Assembly: GCF_009664365.1 (NCBI RefSeq)
Contig: NZ_CP044310.1
Location: 2,615,001-2,679,000, forward strand
Length of the DNA stretch: 64,000 bases
Direction of reading: 5' to 3'
DNA from: Paenibacillus xylanilyticus
GTDB taxonomy: Bacteria > Bacillota > Bacilli > Paenibacillales > Paenibacillaceae
Below are positions 36,050 to 45,145 of this stretch, in pieces. The notes beneath the pieces are model-generated. The model was not told where the DNA came from. It ran no database searches and worked only from the letters and a program-made list of their open reading frames with translations. The position numbers and the translations under genes are program-made. Every line of letters starts with the position of its first letter. Within the stretch, counting starts at the first letter, position 1.

Positions 36050-37339
36050 TTAAAACTGAACCAGGCTCTTGATGTGGACCGGCAACCCGGTTGAAATCGC
36101 ACGGTTGGCTGCAATACCGGTCAGGATCGATCTTGCTCCATCAATATGGTTGGCAGCACGAGCATACGGATCTTCCGCAGGCTCGCCAAACAGATCATTG
36201 AGCAGAACCGGATCGCCTCCGCCATGGCCGCCTTTTTGCTCTTCGACATGCACCTCATATGGAGCATCGAACATGGGCAGCACACGAAGCGTTTTGCCGA
36301 TCAGGGCGCCTTCGAGACTTTTATCCCCGAGTGAATTGACATAGGACTGTTCAACGATGGACATCTCGATTCGTCCTTTGGTGCCGTTAATGGCTATACG
36401 GTATCCTTCCCACGGCTGGTAGGCAACAAGGGAATACGTCAAAATGGCTTTGTTCTGATACTGGACAAGCACGCCCATCGTATCCTCAATGTTAATGCCA
36501 TCTCCGAATACGCTCTGATCACGCTGGTAACCGTCCTCGGGCTCTGCATCCAGATACATCGCTTTGAGGTGCGCATCCGAATCCAAGTGGAGGGCAAAAG
36601 GATCTTCCTTAGCGAGCGGGTTGCCGGTGGCGCGATTGTAAAATTGGGTAACGCCGCGTTCTTCGGCATTTTCCCGCCCATAATACATGAGATCACCGAA
36701 GGCAAAGACCGTTTCGGGCTGGGAGCCCATCCAGAAATTGACGAGATCAAAATGATGGGTGGATTTATGGACGAGTAAACCTCCGCTGTTACGTTTGTCG
36801 CGGTGCCAGCGACGGAAGTAGTCTGCACCGTGCCGGGTATTGAGCAGCCATTCGAAATGAACGGAGGTTACTTTACCGATGGTATCGTTCATGATCAGCT
36901 CACGGATCTTGGTATGATGGGGAGCATATCGGTAGTTGAAGGTAACGCGGATATTTCGCCCGGTCCGTTTGGCAGCATCGAGGATATCCTGGCATTTGTG
37001 CTCATCGATGGTCATGGGTTTCTCGGTCACGACGTCACATCCTAGCTCCATCGCGCGAATAATATACTTGTGATGCGTACGGTCAACGCTGGTCACAATG
37101 ACGGCATCGGGTTTCTCGTTCTCAATCATCTGGTCAAACTGGTCTGCTGTATAGGTAGGAACCTCATTGTATTGATATCGTTCTCGCAGCAGTTGATTCG
37201 CATAATTCATCCGCGTTTGATTAATATCACAAAAAGCTGCAAGCTCAGATTGGTCACGGAAATTTTTCGCTAATGCTCCATAAAAAAATTCTGCACGGCC
37301 ACCGGTGCCGACCAGTACATAGCGTTTTTTGCTACCCAT
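36050..37339 (-). CDS. Gfo/Idh/MocA-family sugar dehydrogenase
   Basis: 429-aa cytoplasmic NAD(P)-dependent oxidoreductase acting on a sugar or inositol-like compound. Rossmann domain at 1-125: VLVGTGGRAEFFYGAL, VIVTSVDRTHHKYI and the catalytic-site Lys motif VTEKPMTIDEHKC. The C-terminal alpha/beta dimer domain has VHKSTHHFDLVNFW. The usual length is 330-390; the extra residues lie in the middle (about 215-270). AGGAGG precedes ATG. It is divergent from an AraC regulator gene, and a cre-like site lies between them. The exact substrate is unknown. Confidence 0.88.
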   Translation of the reverse strand: MGSKKRYVLVGTGGRAEFFYGALAKNFRDQSELAAFCDINQTRMNYANQLLRERYQYNEVPTYTADQFDQMIENEKPDAVIVTSVDRTHHKYIIRAMELGCDVVTEKPMTIDEHKCQDILDAAKRTGRNIRVTFNYRYAPHHTKIRELIMNDTIGKVTSVHFEWLLNTRHGADYFRRWHRDKRNSGGLLVHKSTHHFDLVNFWMGSQPETVFAFGDLMYYGRENAEERGVTQFYNRATGNPLAKEDPFALHLDSDAHLKAMYLDAEPEDGYQRDQSVFGDGINIEDTMGVLVQYQNKAILTYSLVAYQPWEGYRIAINGTKGRIEMSIVEQSYVNSLGDKSLEGALIGKTLRVLPMFDAPYEVHVEEQKGGHGGGDPVLLNDLFGEPAEDPYARAANHIDGARSILTGIAANRAISTGLPVHIKSLVQF

Positions 37340-37406
37340 ATCTATCGCCTCCTTGAATATAGCTCTAGCCTATAACAAGGGAATACTTCTTTCGCCGCAT
37401 TTTTTG

Positions 37407-37420
37407 CGTAATCGCTTTCA
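37407..37420. promoter_or_regulatory. cre-like site between divergent Gfo/Idh and AraC genes
   Basis: CGTAATCGCTTTCA differs from the cre consensus TGWAANCGNTTTCA only at its first base. It is 45 bp upstream of the AraC gene and 68 bp from the dehydrogenase start, fitting catabolite control of either gene. Confidence 0.5.
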
Positions 37421-37464
37421 AACCCCGCTTATTTTGCTATAATCCTTGAAAAGGGGGCTGCTTC

Positions 37465-38337
37465 ATGTCACAGCCGTTTCGAGCGGTTTACCACGATTCC
37501 ACCGGACATCTGGATATTGAATATGATCGCAGGGTGGGCTATTATTCCATGACCGCGGATCATCTCCACGATCATTATGAGCTCTATTATCTCCTGAAGG
37601 GGGAACGCATCTATTTTATTAAAGACCGTTCCTACCATGTCAAAGCCGGGGATTTTGTATTTGTTGACCGGAATGCTGTACATAAAACCCTGGAAAGCGG
37701 AAGGCCTGATCATGAACGAATTGTACTGTATCTGAAGCAGGAGCTTTTTGAAGAAATGAGTATTGCCCCTGCGTTGATGGAGGGGTTAAAAGAGCCCTTT
37801 GAATGGGAAGTTCCGATGTTAAGACTTCCATCACCTATTAGCGAAACGGCAGAACGGATCATTCAAGAAATGATTGATGAGATGATTCAGCCTAAGGCTG
37901 GGAGCAGCCTGCTGCTCCGCCACCGCTCCATTGAATTGCTGCTTCTCGCATATCGCAATCAGGAGCAGGGGAGGGTATATCCTGTCGAGAGCGAGCCGGT
38001 CCTTCATCCGAAGACGCAAGCCGTTGTTCGCTTCCTGAATGATAATTATCGGAACCCTCTAACGCTGCCAGAAGTTGCGGCAGAATTTCGAATTAGTCCA
38101 CATTACCTCAGTCGGTTATTTAAACAAACCACGGGTTTTACTTTCATTGATTATTTGAATTTGCTACGCGTGAAGGAAGCGCAGCGGCTGCTGCGCGAGA
38201 GCGAGGACTCCATTACGGAGATCGCCTGGCGGGCAGGCTTCAGCAACTTTTCTCATTTTGGCAAAGTGTTCAAGCGAACCGTACAGATGTCTCCACGAAC
38301 ATACAGGCAGGGGGATGGGAAGTCGCGTCCTTCATAA
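37465..38337 (+). CDS. AraC-family regulator with cupin sensor domain
   Basis: 290-aa transcription regulator. N-terminal cupin-like sugar-binding domain (about 20-110: DHLHDHYELYYLLKGERIYFI, GDFVFVDRNAVHKTL). C-terminal AraC DNA-binding domain (about 190-285) with LTLPEVAAEFRISPHYLSRLF and ITEIAWRAGFSNFSHFGKVFK, ending in P..YR. GGGGG lies before ATG. By its divergent arrangement it probably controls the dehydrogenase gene and perhaps the propeller glycosidase downstream. Confidence 0.88.
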   Translation: MSQPFRAVYHDSTGHLDIEYDRRVGYYSMTADHLHDHYELYYLLKGERIYFIKDRSYHVKAGDFVFVDRNAVHKTLESGRPDHERIVLYLKQELFEEMSIAPALMEGLKEPFEWEVPMLRLPSPISETAERIIQEMIDEMIQPKAGSSLLLRHRSIELLLLAYRNQEQGRVYPVESEPVLHPKTQAVVRFLNDNYRNPLTLPEVAAEFRISPHYLSRLFKQTTGFTFIDYLNLLRVKEAQRLLRESEDSITEIAWRAGFSNFSHFGKVFKRTVQMSPRTYRQGDGKSRPS

Positions 38338-38374
38338 TCAATGCAGCGATTACAGGATCATGCGCAGATCATCC

Positions 38375-38424
38375 AAAAAGACCTGATTAAGCCTGCATCA
38401 GCAGGAACTTGTTCAGGTCTTTTC
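38375..38424. terminator. Bidirectional terminator
   Basis: AAAAGACCTGA / TCAGGTCTTTT with an inner CCTGC-ATCA-GCAGG hairpin. It lies between convergent AraC and propeller glycosidase genes. Confidence 0.85.
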
Positions 38425-38469
38425 CGTATTTTTCACAATATAAAGATGCTAATCATCTACCTCATGGGT

Positions 38470-39414
38470 TCAAACCGAAATAGGACTCGCATCTGTCTCC
38501 GGACGGAGCTTCAATTGCAGTTCTTCATCCCGATTACAGACCATCACCCCATTCACCACATCCAGGCGTGCAGCTTGAATGGAGGAACGACGAGCAGGCT
38601 CACTGGCATGATCTACTCCTTCAATGCGATCGGGATGGGTGAAGTAGAAAATATAAGCTGTATCATCCTGGACCACTACATCTGCATGCAAACCGATAAC
38701 GCCATCGTCTTCACGTGTCCCCGGCTGGTCGAGAATCATGCTGTTCCATACCCAATTCTCCAGATCATCCGATTGGTATACAGCCTGTCCTCTCCATTCA
38801 TCCACAATCATCCAGTAGGTGTTATGAAAGCGGAAAACGTTGGGTCCTTCGTGGGCGCGACCTGTAATGACGGGACCGATAACATCCCAGTGGTAAAGAT
38901 CCGTGCTGTCTGCAGCATAGGTATGCGATCCATTTGCCTCATCTTTGTACCACATCCGAAACCGCCCATCCGGCAGCGGATATATACAGGCATCAATGAC
39001 ACGGTTCGAGCTGAGCTCCAGTTTGCCATGATAAGTCCAGGTCAGCAGATCCGGGCTTGTGTAATGCAAAATGTGGCGGTCATGATTCGGCCAGTCATGG
39101 GGCACGCCTTGAATATAACTGACATACATGTGATATGTGTTATCATGCCAGAAAATTTCCGGCGCCCAGAACGTATTATGTCCCCATTCATGCTCCAAAC
39201 CAGTTAACGTACCACGATAGGTCCACGTCTGCCCTTCATCGGAGGATGAGGCAACGCCGAGATCCGTGCCATGAACCCAGGCGAATTTCGGTCCTCCTGC
39301 GGTAGCTCTGCGGTTGGTGTAGATTATCCACCAGGTCTGTTCAGCGCGGTTCCATACCACGACCGGATCAGCGGCTCCATCGAAGATGGGGTCACGGAAT
39401 AAGGGTGCATTCAA
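38470..39414 (-). CDS. Five-bladed beta-propeller glycoside hydrolase (GH43/GH117-like)
   Basis: 314-aa protein without signal peptide. Blade motifs: FDGAADPVVVWNRAEQTWW with the Asp expected of the catalytic base, NTFWAPEIFWHDNTYHMYVSY, LHYTSPDLLTW, VIDACIYPLPDGRFRMWYKD and EGPNVFRFHNTYWMIVDEW with the Glu expected of the acid. DPVV, APEIF and EGP(N) are the usual GH43-clan triad positions, though the exact family (GH43, GH117 or a relative) cannot be fixed by eye. AAAGGAGG is 12 bp from ATG. It is monocistronic, next to an AraC regulator and downstream of sugar-uptake genes. Confidence 0.7.
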   Translation of the reverse strand: MNAPLFRDPIFDGAADPVVVWNRAEQTWWIIYTNRRATAGGPKFAWVHGTDLGVASSSDEGQTWTYRGTLTGLEHEWGHNTFWAPEIFWHDNTYHMYVSYIQGVPHDWPNHDRHILHYTSPDLLTWTYHGKLELSSNRVIDACIYPLPDGRFRMWYKDEANGSHTYAADSTDLYHWDVIGPVITGRAHEGPNVFRFHNTYWMIVDEWRGQAVYQSDDLENWVWNSMILDQPGTREDDGVIGLHADVVVQDDTAYIFYFTHPDRIEGVDHASEPARRSSIQAARLDVVNGVMVCNRDEELQLKLRPETDASPISV

Positions 39415-39784
39415 GATAACGTCCTCCTTTGAGTAGACAGATCATTTCTGTACTTGTTTATAACTATCGTAATAGAGAATAACAGGAATTACAATATAAC
39501 GTTTTCAAAAGGATAGAATTAATATATGGAATAATCCTGTGAGAGGGATTGCAACGTAGAAGTGTTTTTGGATGATCCAATGATCTGATAAACTATAAGT
39601 AGCGAGATTAGAGCATAACGTTACTTCATCAAAGTGACATTCATAGAAATCGAAAAGTTATAGTTCATCATGTTCAAAGCGAATCATTGCTTAAGCCTAA
39701 GATGGAGCGTATATTAATGTTTATCCAAAATAGTAATATATTGATAGGTTTACGCTTAAACATTGTCTCTTGGGAGGGAAAGCG
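39415..39784. other. Divergent intergenic region
   Basis: 370 bp between the propeller glycosidase and the Rid-led operon. It is AT-rich and must contain the promoter of the seven-gene run. I found partial cre resemblance (AACGTTTTCA near 39501) with several mismatches, and no convincing -35/-10 pair or gene. Confidence 0.35.
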
Positions 39785-40231
39785 ATGATAGCAGCGAGAT
39801 TGAATGAACTGGGGATTATTTTGCCTGAGGCAAGTGCTCCGGCTGCAAAGTATGCTAATGCGGTTATAGTAAATGGATTAATGTATGTATCAGGGAAAGG
39901 TCCGGATACGTTGGAGCGTGGCAAATTGGGAGAGGACTTCACGACCGAACAGGGATATGAATTTGCCCGAAATGCCGGGATTCAGGTGCTCGCTGTAGTC
40001 CAGGATGTGCTGGGTTCACTGGACCTGGTGAAACGTGTGGTCAAAGTTCAGGGTTTTGTTAACGCATCGGCTTCTTATCAGGAACATCACAAGGTGTTGA
40101 ACGGGTTTTCAGATTTAATGATGGATGTATTTGAGGAAAAGGGCGTGCATGCACGTTCGGTTTTTGGAGCTGTTTCCGTCCGGGATAACCTCCCCCTTAT
40201 TGTGGATTCGATATTCCAAGTAGAGGAGTAG
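39785..40231 (+). CDS. RidA/YjgF-family protein
   Basis: 148-aa member of the Rid superfamily. Archetypal RidA hydrolyses reactive enamine/imine intermediates. Family features: VNGLMYVSGKGPD near the start, YEFARNAGIQVLAVVQDVLGSLD in the long helix, RVVKVQGFVNA, then VHARSVFGAV with Arg124 at the place of the catalytic Arg105. The usual Cys after it is Val, and the last EIEAIA segment reads IVDSIF, so this is a divergent subgroup. GGGAGGG precedes ATG 39785. It is the first gene of a seven-gene same-strand run; the next gene begins 6 bp later. Confidence 0.85.
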   Translation: MIAARLNELGIILPEASAPAAKYANAVIVNGLMYVSGKGPDTLERGKLGEDFTTEQGYEFARNAGIQVLAVVQDVLGSLDLVKRVVKVQGFVNASASYQEHHKVLNGFSDLMMDVFEEKGVHARSVFGAVSVRDNLPLIVDSIFQVEE

Positions 40232-40237
40232 GAGACG

Positions 40238-40828
40238 ATGTCTAACATGGAACCAATAAATCCAATTATGCTGTCCTTTCCCGAGCGCTTCGACACAGCT
40301 CGTCTCATGATCCGAGCTCCAGAGTGGGGAGATGGCTCAGAAGTCAACGAGGCTATTCGCGAGAGTGTTGAGCAGCTGCGGCCATGGCTGCCATTTGCCG
40401 AAAAGGTACCTTCGCTTGAAGAATCTGAAGCACATGTCCGCAAAGCAAGATTACAGTTTATGGAGCGGACAGATCTTGTTCTTCATTTGCGAGATAGGCA
40501 TACTGATGATTTTGTAGGCAGCAGCGGCCTGCATCGTATCGATTGGAATGCACGCTGCTTCGAGATCGGCTACTGGATCAGATCGTCGCGTGCAGGTGAA
40601 GGATTAATGACGGAAGCTGTCCAGGGAATTGAGCAATTTGCAATAACATATCTGAACGCTAACCGTCTGGAGATTCGCTGTGATTCTCGGAATGTACGCA
40701 GTGCCAAGGTCGCTGAGCGTGCAGGTTACACCCTGGAAGGCATACTGCGAAGTGTGCGCCGGGACAGTACAGGTATCCTGGTCGATGTCATGGTGTTTAG
40801 CAAAATCAGAGGCAAGGAATTCGAATAA
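40238..40828 (+). CDS. RimJ/RimL-type GNAT acetyltransferase
   Basis: 196-aa acetyl-CoA-dependent N-acetyltransferase. Features: FDTARLMIRAPEWGDG at the start, VGSSGLHRIDWNARCFEIGYWIRSS (motif A entry), EGLMTEAVQGI for pyrophosphate binding, LEIRCDSRNVRSAKVAERAGYTLEG and the terminal VDVMVFSKI. This pattern fits the ribosomal-protein/aminoglycoside acetylating RimJ/RimL branch; the substrate is unknown. AGGAGA precedes ATG. The gap to the Rid gene is 6 bp and to the kinase-like gene 17 bp. Confidence 0.88.
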   Translation: MSNMEPINPIMLSFPERFDTARLMIRAPEWGDGSEVNEAIRESVEQLRPWLPFAEKVPSLEESEAHVRKARLQFMERTDLVLHLRDRHTDDFVGSSGLHRIDWNARCFEIGYWIRSSRAGEGLMTEAVQGIEQFAITYLNANRLEIRCDSRNVRSAKVAERAGYTLEGILRSVRRDSTGILVDVMVFSKIRGKEFE

Positions 40829-40845
40829 ACGCTGGAGGCTAAAGT

Positions 40846-41661
40846 ATGAAGCTTATCGGTCAAGGTCGAACTGCGGACATCTACGCCTACACTTCCGATC
40901 AAATTTTGAAGCTGTATCATCGTAACTTTTCACTTGAAGCCATCCATAATGAATTCAGAATTACACAGTTGTTAAATGATAAGAAATTACCCGTGCCTCA
41001 GGCACGAAAAATTATGGTTGAAAGAGATCGTACAGGTATTGTATTTGAACGGATCGAAGGTCAGACGATATTCTCCATGATGTTCCATCAGCCTTCAAGC
41101 TTTCAAGATTTAGTACATCAGATGGCTGCCTGTCATCAGGTGCTTCATGCCCAAAGTGATGATGAGAGAGTTCTGCCTTCCCAGAAGCAGGTTTTGTCAG
41201 GGGCCATTCAGAGAACACAGCTATTGTCTGCAGAAGACAAAGCCCGGATACTTGATTATCTCACCCGTCTCCCTGAGCAAATACAGATCTGTCACGGTGA
41301 TTACCATCCCGATAATGTCATGATGAACGAGATCAAGAACGGCTACGATGTTATCGATTGGATGACAGGCATGTCAGGCGATCCTGCAGGTGATGTGGCG
41401 CGCAGTTGGGTTATCTTAACGAGCGCATCGCTGCCGGAGGATGCTGATCCTGCGATACGATTGGGGTTTGAAAGGTCTCGTGATACGCTAGTGGACGGGT
41501 ATATCAACCATTACATGCATCTATCAGGCTTAACCTGGCAGGAGATCGAACGATGGATTCTGCCCGTTGCAGCTGCTCGCCTGGAAGAGAGTTTGCCTGG
41601 GAATGAAGCAGAAAAGGTGCTGAAACTTGTGAAGGATCGATTGAACCGTCTAGACAGATGA
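40846..41661 (+). CDS. APH-family (aminoglycoside/choline kinase-like) phosphotransferase
   Basis: 271-aa protein kinase-like-fold phosphotransferase. N-lobe: LIGQGRTADIYAYTSDQILKLY with the nucleotide loop and Lys. Catalytic loop: CHGDYHPDNVMM (HGDxHxxN with the base Asp). Metal-binding: VIDWMTGMSGDPAGDVARS. These are complete, so it is probably active, but many such enzymes act on small metabolites rather than antibiotics. AGGCT precedes ATG. It is the third gene of the run, 30 bp ahead of the methyltransferase gene. Confidence 0.88.
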   Translation: MKLIGQGRTADIYAYTSDQILKLYHRNFSLEAIHNEFRITQLLNDKKLPVPQARKIMVERDRTGIVFERIEGQTIFSMMFHQPSSFQDLVHQMAACHQVLHAQSDDERVLPSQKQVLSGAIQRTQLLSAEDKARILDYLTRLPEQIQICHGDYHPDNVMMNEIKNGYDVIDWMTGMSGDPAGDVARSWVILTSASLPEDADPAIRLGFERSRDTLVDGYINHYMHLSGLTWQEIERWILPVAAARLEESLPGNEAEKVLKLVKDRLNRLDR

Positions 41662-41691
41662 ATTGAACTAAAATAACGAGGTGAATGTCAC

Positions 41692-43872
41692 ATGCTGCAC
41701 TCATTAGAAGCCATACATTCTTATAGAACAGGCAACATCCCAGAGGATAAGCAGCAATTATGGCTGCAGCTGCTGGCGGCGGCCGAGCAGCCTCATATTA
41801 ATCTTGAACGCATTCATTCCATGGCTGAACTGGAGGGAACCAATCCCGTTCTGGATTACGTCGAGCGGACTTTGCACGTCCTAGATCAACTGAACATTTC
41901 CTTTTGGGTGCGAGAGATCGTGGAGGAAGTACTGGTCTGGTCAGAGATAGCCAAGGCAGGTTCATTGCATCAAAGGAAGGCGTGGCAGCGCGCAGGGGTG
42001 AATCTGTTTGTACACAATAGGGGTTCTGCACAGTTATACAGGGAGTATGTTATCCATCGCAGTACAGGAAACATCGGTAGTGACGATAAAGCTGCGGCCC
42101 AAGTTAATGAGGAGAATCCAGTTCAGAAGAAAAAAGCTACGCCAAGACAGGAAATGATCTATGCTCTCATTGGAACCCATGGACTGATTGGACAATACAT
42201 ACGCGGGGAGATACCTTTTGCCGAGAATGCTCCGCTGCATGCTTTTATTACTCATGGCTGGCTGACAGCTGAAGAATTGCACACGGTTCTGATGGCGCTC
42301 AACCAATGCATCATTGCTGGCGTTGATCCGAAGCTATGGCGGCAGGTTGAAGCGGAAGTAGAACGAATAGTTGGATGGATTATCAGCGAACCGAGTCACG
42401 CAGACTGGCATTTGAAGGAACGTTTATCCCGGCTCCGAAGCTCTTCCATTCGCAATGGGGAGGCGCTGGATGAGGCGTACGCTAAGCTGCAAACAGAGAT
42501 TGATGTAGACAACATGCTGGCTCCTCTGTCTCATCGTACATTGTGGTATGTGGAATCTGCCCTGCGGGATTTTTCCTTGCAGGAAATGGTAAAAGTGTTC
42601 CTTCTCTCACTGCATCATGGAGATATGTCTCAAACGGCAGACAACAGAGACGATGTACGTCATATCAGTTTTGAACCGTTAATGAATACGATGTATTACG
42701 ACTATAAAGGTGTCAAAAAGCTGAACATTTACAAAAAACGAATGATTGAAAAGTACCTTGAACAATGGTCATGGGAGCAGATTGAAGAGGAACAGTCGGT
42801 CGTTTATCCGCATCTGACTCATCGCCTAGTACGTCAACCGGACCTGCCGGATACGGTTTTTGTGACCTTTGAGTTCTCGCCGGCGGCGGAGAAGCTGATT
42901 GCATTCTGTATTGAAGCGGAGAAATCACCGCTATATGAGAAGGCTGTATTGCTGCTCTTTGATTTGTTCGGACTGCGGCGTGATGCGTATGACCGGTTCC
43001 ATAATGAAGAAACGTATTTGGCGGACATGAACAGCTCGGGGGATTATAAAAAAGTGCTGCTGGACTATATCGTTGGCAAGCGTGTACTCGATATCGGTCC
43101 AGGTGGCGGAGTTCTGCTGGATCTTATTGAGCAGGAGAAGCCGGAAGTGGAGCCGATAGGCATTGATATTTCTGCCAATGTCATCGAAGCGCTGGAGCGC
43201 AAGAAACAGCGAGAAGGTCACCGCTGGCAGGTCATGAAGGGGGACGCCCTGAGGCTGGATCAATACGTGCAGCCAGGCACGGTGGATACGGTAATCTTCT
43301 CTTCTATTTTGCATGAATTGTACTCCTATATAGAGCGGGATGGACGGAGATTTAACACGGATACGGTTGTCGCAGCACTTCAAAGTTCGTTTCATGTTCT
43401 GTCGCCGGGTGGAAGAATCTTAATCCGGGATGGCATTATGACAGAGCCTCAAGAGCAGACAAGACGGATTCGGTTTTTGGAACCTGATGGTATGCAGTGG
43501 CTGGAACGATATGCTCAGGACTTTCAGGGCCGGAAGATTGCGTTTGAACGTATTGCTGAGAATGAGGTGGTTCTTAACATTAATGATGCCATGGAATTCC
43601 TGTATACGTATACGTGGGGTGAAGAGGCATACGTTCATGAAATTCAGGAACAGTTCGGCATCTTTACGCCATCGGCTTACGAGAACTGTATTCGTGAGGC
43701 GCTTGGTGAGCAGGCAGAGATTATTAAGCTGGAGCATTTTCTTCAGGAAGGATATACCGAGGCACTTGAGGGACGCATTGTGTTCATGAAGGAAGACGGA
43801 CAGCCTGCACCCTTGCCAGACAGTACCTGCCTGCTTGTGATTGAGAAGAAGAAAGGACTGGCTGACGGATGA
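41692..43872 (+). CDS. Large class I SAM-dependent methyltransferase with novel N-terminal region
   Basis: 726 aa. The C-terminal 270 residues form a Rossmann methyltransferase: VLDIGPGGGVLLDLI (motif I, 465-479), IGIDISANVIEAL, GDALRLD, VDTVIFSSILHELYSY and LSPGGRILIRDGIM. The N-terminal 460 residues are helical and acidic. I recognise no family in them; notable pieces are TPRQEMIYALIGTHGLIGQY (about 149-168) and MNTMYYDYKGVKKLN (about 330). The order, with a large helical module ahead of the enzyme, suggests substrate recognition by the N-terminus. GAGGTG precedes ATG. The stop overlaps the phosphatase ATG by 4 bp, so the two are coupled. Confidence 0.8.
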   Translation: MLHSLEAIHSYRTGNIPEDKQQLWLQLLAAAEQPHINLERIHSMAELEGTNPVLDYVERTLHVLDQLNISFWVREIVEEVLVWSEIAKAGSLHQRKAWQRAGVNLFVHNRGSAQLYREYVIHRSTGNIGSDDKAAAQVNEENPVQKKKATPRQEMIYALIGTHGLIGQYIRGEIPFAENAPLHAFITHGWLTAEELHTVLMALNQCIIAGVDPKLWRQVEAEVERIVGWIISEPSHADWHLKERLSRLRSSSIRNGEALDEAYAKLQTEIDVDNMLAPLSHRTLWYVESALRDFSLQEMVKVFLLSLHHGDMSQTADNRDDVRHISFEPLMNTMYYDYKGVKKLNIYKKRMIEKYLEQWSWEQIEEEQSVVYPHLTHRLVRQPDLPDTVFVTFEFSPAAEKLIAFCIEAEKSPLYEKAVLLLFDLFGLRRDAYDRFHNEETYLADMNSSGDYKKVLLDYIVGKRVLDIGPGGGVLLDLIEQEKPEVEPIGIDISANVIEALERKKQREGHRWQVMKGDALRLDQYVQPGTVDTVIFSSILHELYSYIERDGRRFNTDTVVAALQSSFHVLSPGGRILIRDGIMTEPQEQTRRIRFLEPDGMQWLERYAQDFQGRKIAFERIAENEVVLNINDAMEFLYTYTWGEEAYVHEIQEQFGIFTPSAYENCIREALGEQAEIIKLEHFLQEGYTEALEGRIVFMKEDGQPAPLPDSTCLLVIEKKKGLADG

Positions 43873-44462
43873 GTAGAGAGTCCAGAACCATCTTGTATTT
43901 TGTGCGGCATGCTGAATCCGCCTATGTGGAAGGACAGGAACGAGAGCGAGGACTCACAGAGCGTGGGTGCCGAGATGCAGCGATTGTTGCAGAAGTTCTC
44001 AGTCAGGAGCAGATTCAATGGTATTATTCCAGTCCATACCGGCGGGCGGTTGATACCATTCAGGAACTGGCTGACAGGTCGAGCGCCCCTGTGTTGATGG
44101 AGGAAGATCTGCGCGAACGCCAATTATCCGATGAACGTGTTAAACATGCCAATTTTCTTGAATCCAAATTACGATTGTACCAGGATCCTTCCTTTGCATA
44201 CGCTGGCGGGGAATCAGGTGAACAGGCAGCTTCTCGGGCCGTAGCCGTAATTCATCGGATCCTGAACAACCACGCAGGACAAAAAGTAGCGATCGGGACA
44301 CATGGAGATGTGATGACCCTGATCTTCCAATATTACGACTCGTCCTACGGATATGAGTTCTGGAAAAGTACGACGATGCCGGATATCTATAAGCTGGAGT
44401 TTAACATGGAGCATGAATTGGTACAGGTCACCCGTCTGTGGCAAGGGGGGGAGAACTTATGA
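43869..44462 (+). CDS. Histidine phosphatase family protein
   Basis: 197-aa phosphoglycerate-mutase-like phosphatase. The phosphohistidine motif is FVRHAESAY (RH at about 13-14), then YSSPYRRAVDTIQEL, an acid-donor Glu in DLRERQLSDE and the second His in AIGTHGDVMTLIFQY. A complete active site indicates a real phosphatase, substrate unknown. It overlaps the methyltransferase stop (ATGA) and the following exonuclease start (ATGA), making one translationally coupled block. Confidence 0.88.
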   Translation: MSRESRTILYFVRHAESAYVEGQERERGLTERGCRDAAIVAEVLSQEQIQWYYSSPYRRAVDTIQELADRSSAPVLMEEDLRERQLSDERVKHANFLESKLRLYQDPSFAYAGGESGEQAASRAVAVIHRILNNHAGQKVAIGTHGDVMTLIFQYYDSSYGYEFWKSTTMPDIYKLEFNMEHELVQVTRLWQGGENL

Positions 44463-45145
44463 AAATCACATTTAACCCTGATCATTATGTAATCGACGAT
44501 CTGCACGTCCCTAAGCTGCATGAGCATCTGTACTGCATATTTGATCTGGAGGGAACAGGCATTCTTCCGGATCGGGAGAGCGTAACCCAATTCGGAGCGA
44601 TGGAATACAAACGTGGAGAGGTTGGCCATTCAACATTCTCCACGCTGTCACGTGCTAGCAAGCCGATACCGGATGCTGTAGCAGAGTTAACGGGCATATC
44701 AAATGCGGATATGAAGACTGCTCCTGCGTTTGTTGAAGCCTATCATTCATTTTCTACCTTTATCGGGGAGAGACTTCTCGTATCCCATGCTGGATATGAA
44801 TATGATCTGCCCATACTGAAGCGTCACTGCGAGCAATTTGGCGTGAAGATGTTTAGCAATAAGGTGCTGGATACAAAAGCGATGTTTACCTATATTCATC
44901 CTGAGGTGTGTGAAGTCATATCTACGGATTATCTGATTCGGCATTATAATATCGATACAGAGGGCATTCGAAGGCATGATGCTTTGGCGGATTGCGACGT
45001 AATCGCTCGGATACTTGATCATCTTCTGCAGGAATATGAGGAGAGAGGGCTGGATCATTTTACAGCCGATCCGACTCGCAGCATACGAAGATTCGAAATA
45101 CCTGAAATGTACAGCAGCATCACAGAAGATGGAGGGAGTACCTAA
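44459..45145 (+). CDS. DEDDh-type 3'-5' exonuclease (DnaQ-like)
   Basis: 228-aa nuclease. ExoI DLEGT with Asp and Glu at about 29/31 (IFDLEGTGILPD), a TGIS turn (LTGISNADMKTAP), ExoII as LVSHAGYEYDLPILKRHC with the third Asp, and ExoIII as RHDALADCDV with catalytic His and Asp. The four acidic residues and His are all present. The 25-residue N-terminal extension and the 30-residue tail are unlike DnaQ epsilon. GGGGGGGAGA lies before ATG 44459. It overlaps the phosphatase stop by 4 bp, and its own stop overlaps the next start (TAATG). Confidence 0.88.
   Translation: MKITFNPDHYVIDDLHVPKLHEHLYCIFDLEGTGILPDRESVTQFGAMEYKRGEVGHSTFSTLSRASKPIPDAVAELTGISNADMKTAPAFVEAYHSFSTFIGERLLVSHAGYEYDLPILKRHCEQFGVKMFSNKVLDTKAMFTYIHPEVCEVISTDYLIRHYNIDTEGIRRHDALADCDVIARILDHLLQEYEERGLDHFTADPTRSIRRFEIPEMYSSITEDGGST

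Noticed and set aside
38341..39207. 288-codon plus-strand frame opposite the propeller glycosidase gene
   Set aside because: It begins in a terminator and is antisense to motif-bearing coding sequence with its own AAAGGAGG start.
39785..40231. Rid protein as lacking the catalytic arginine
   Set aside because: On alignment Arg124 in VHARSVFGAV occupies the Arg105 position, so the key residue is present.
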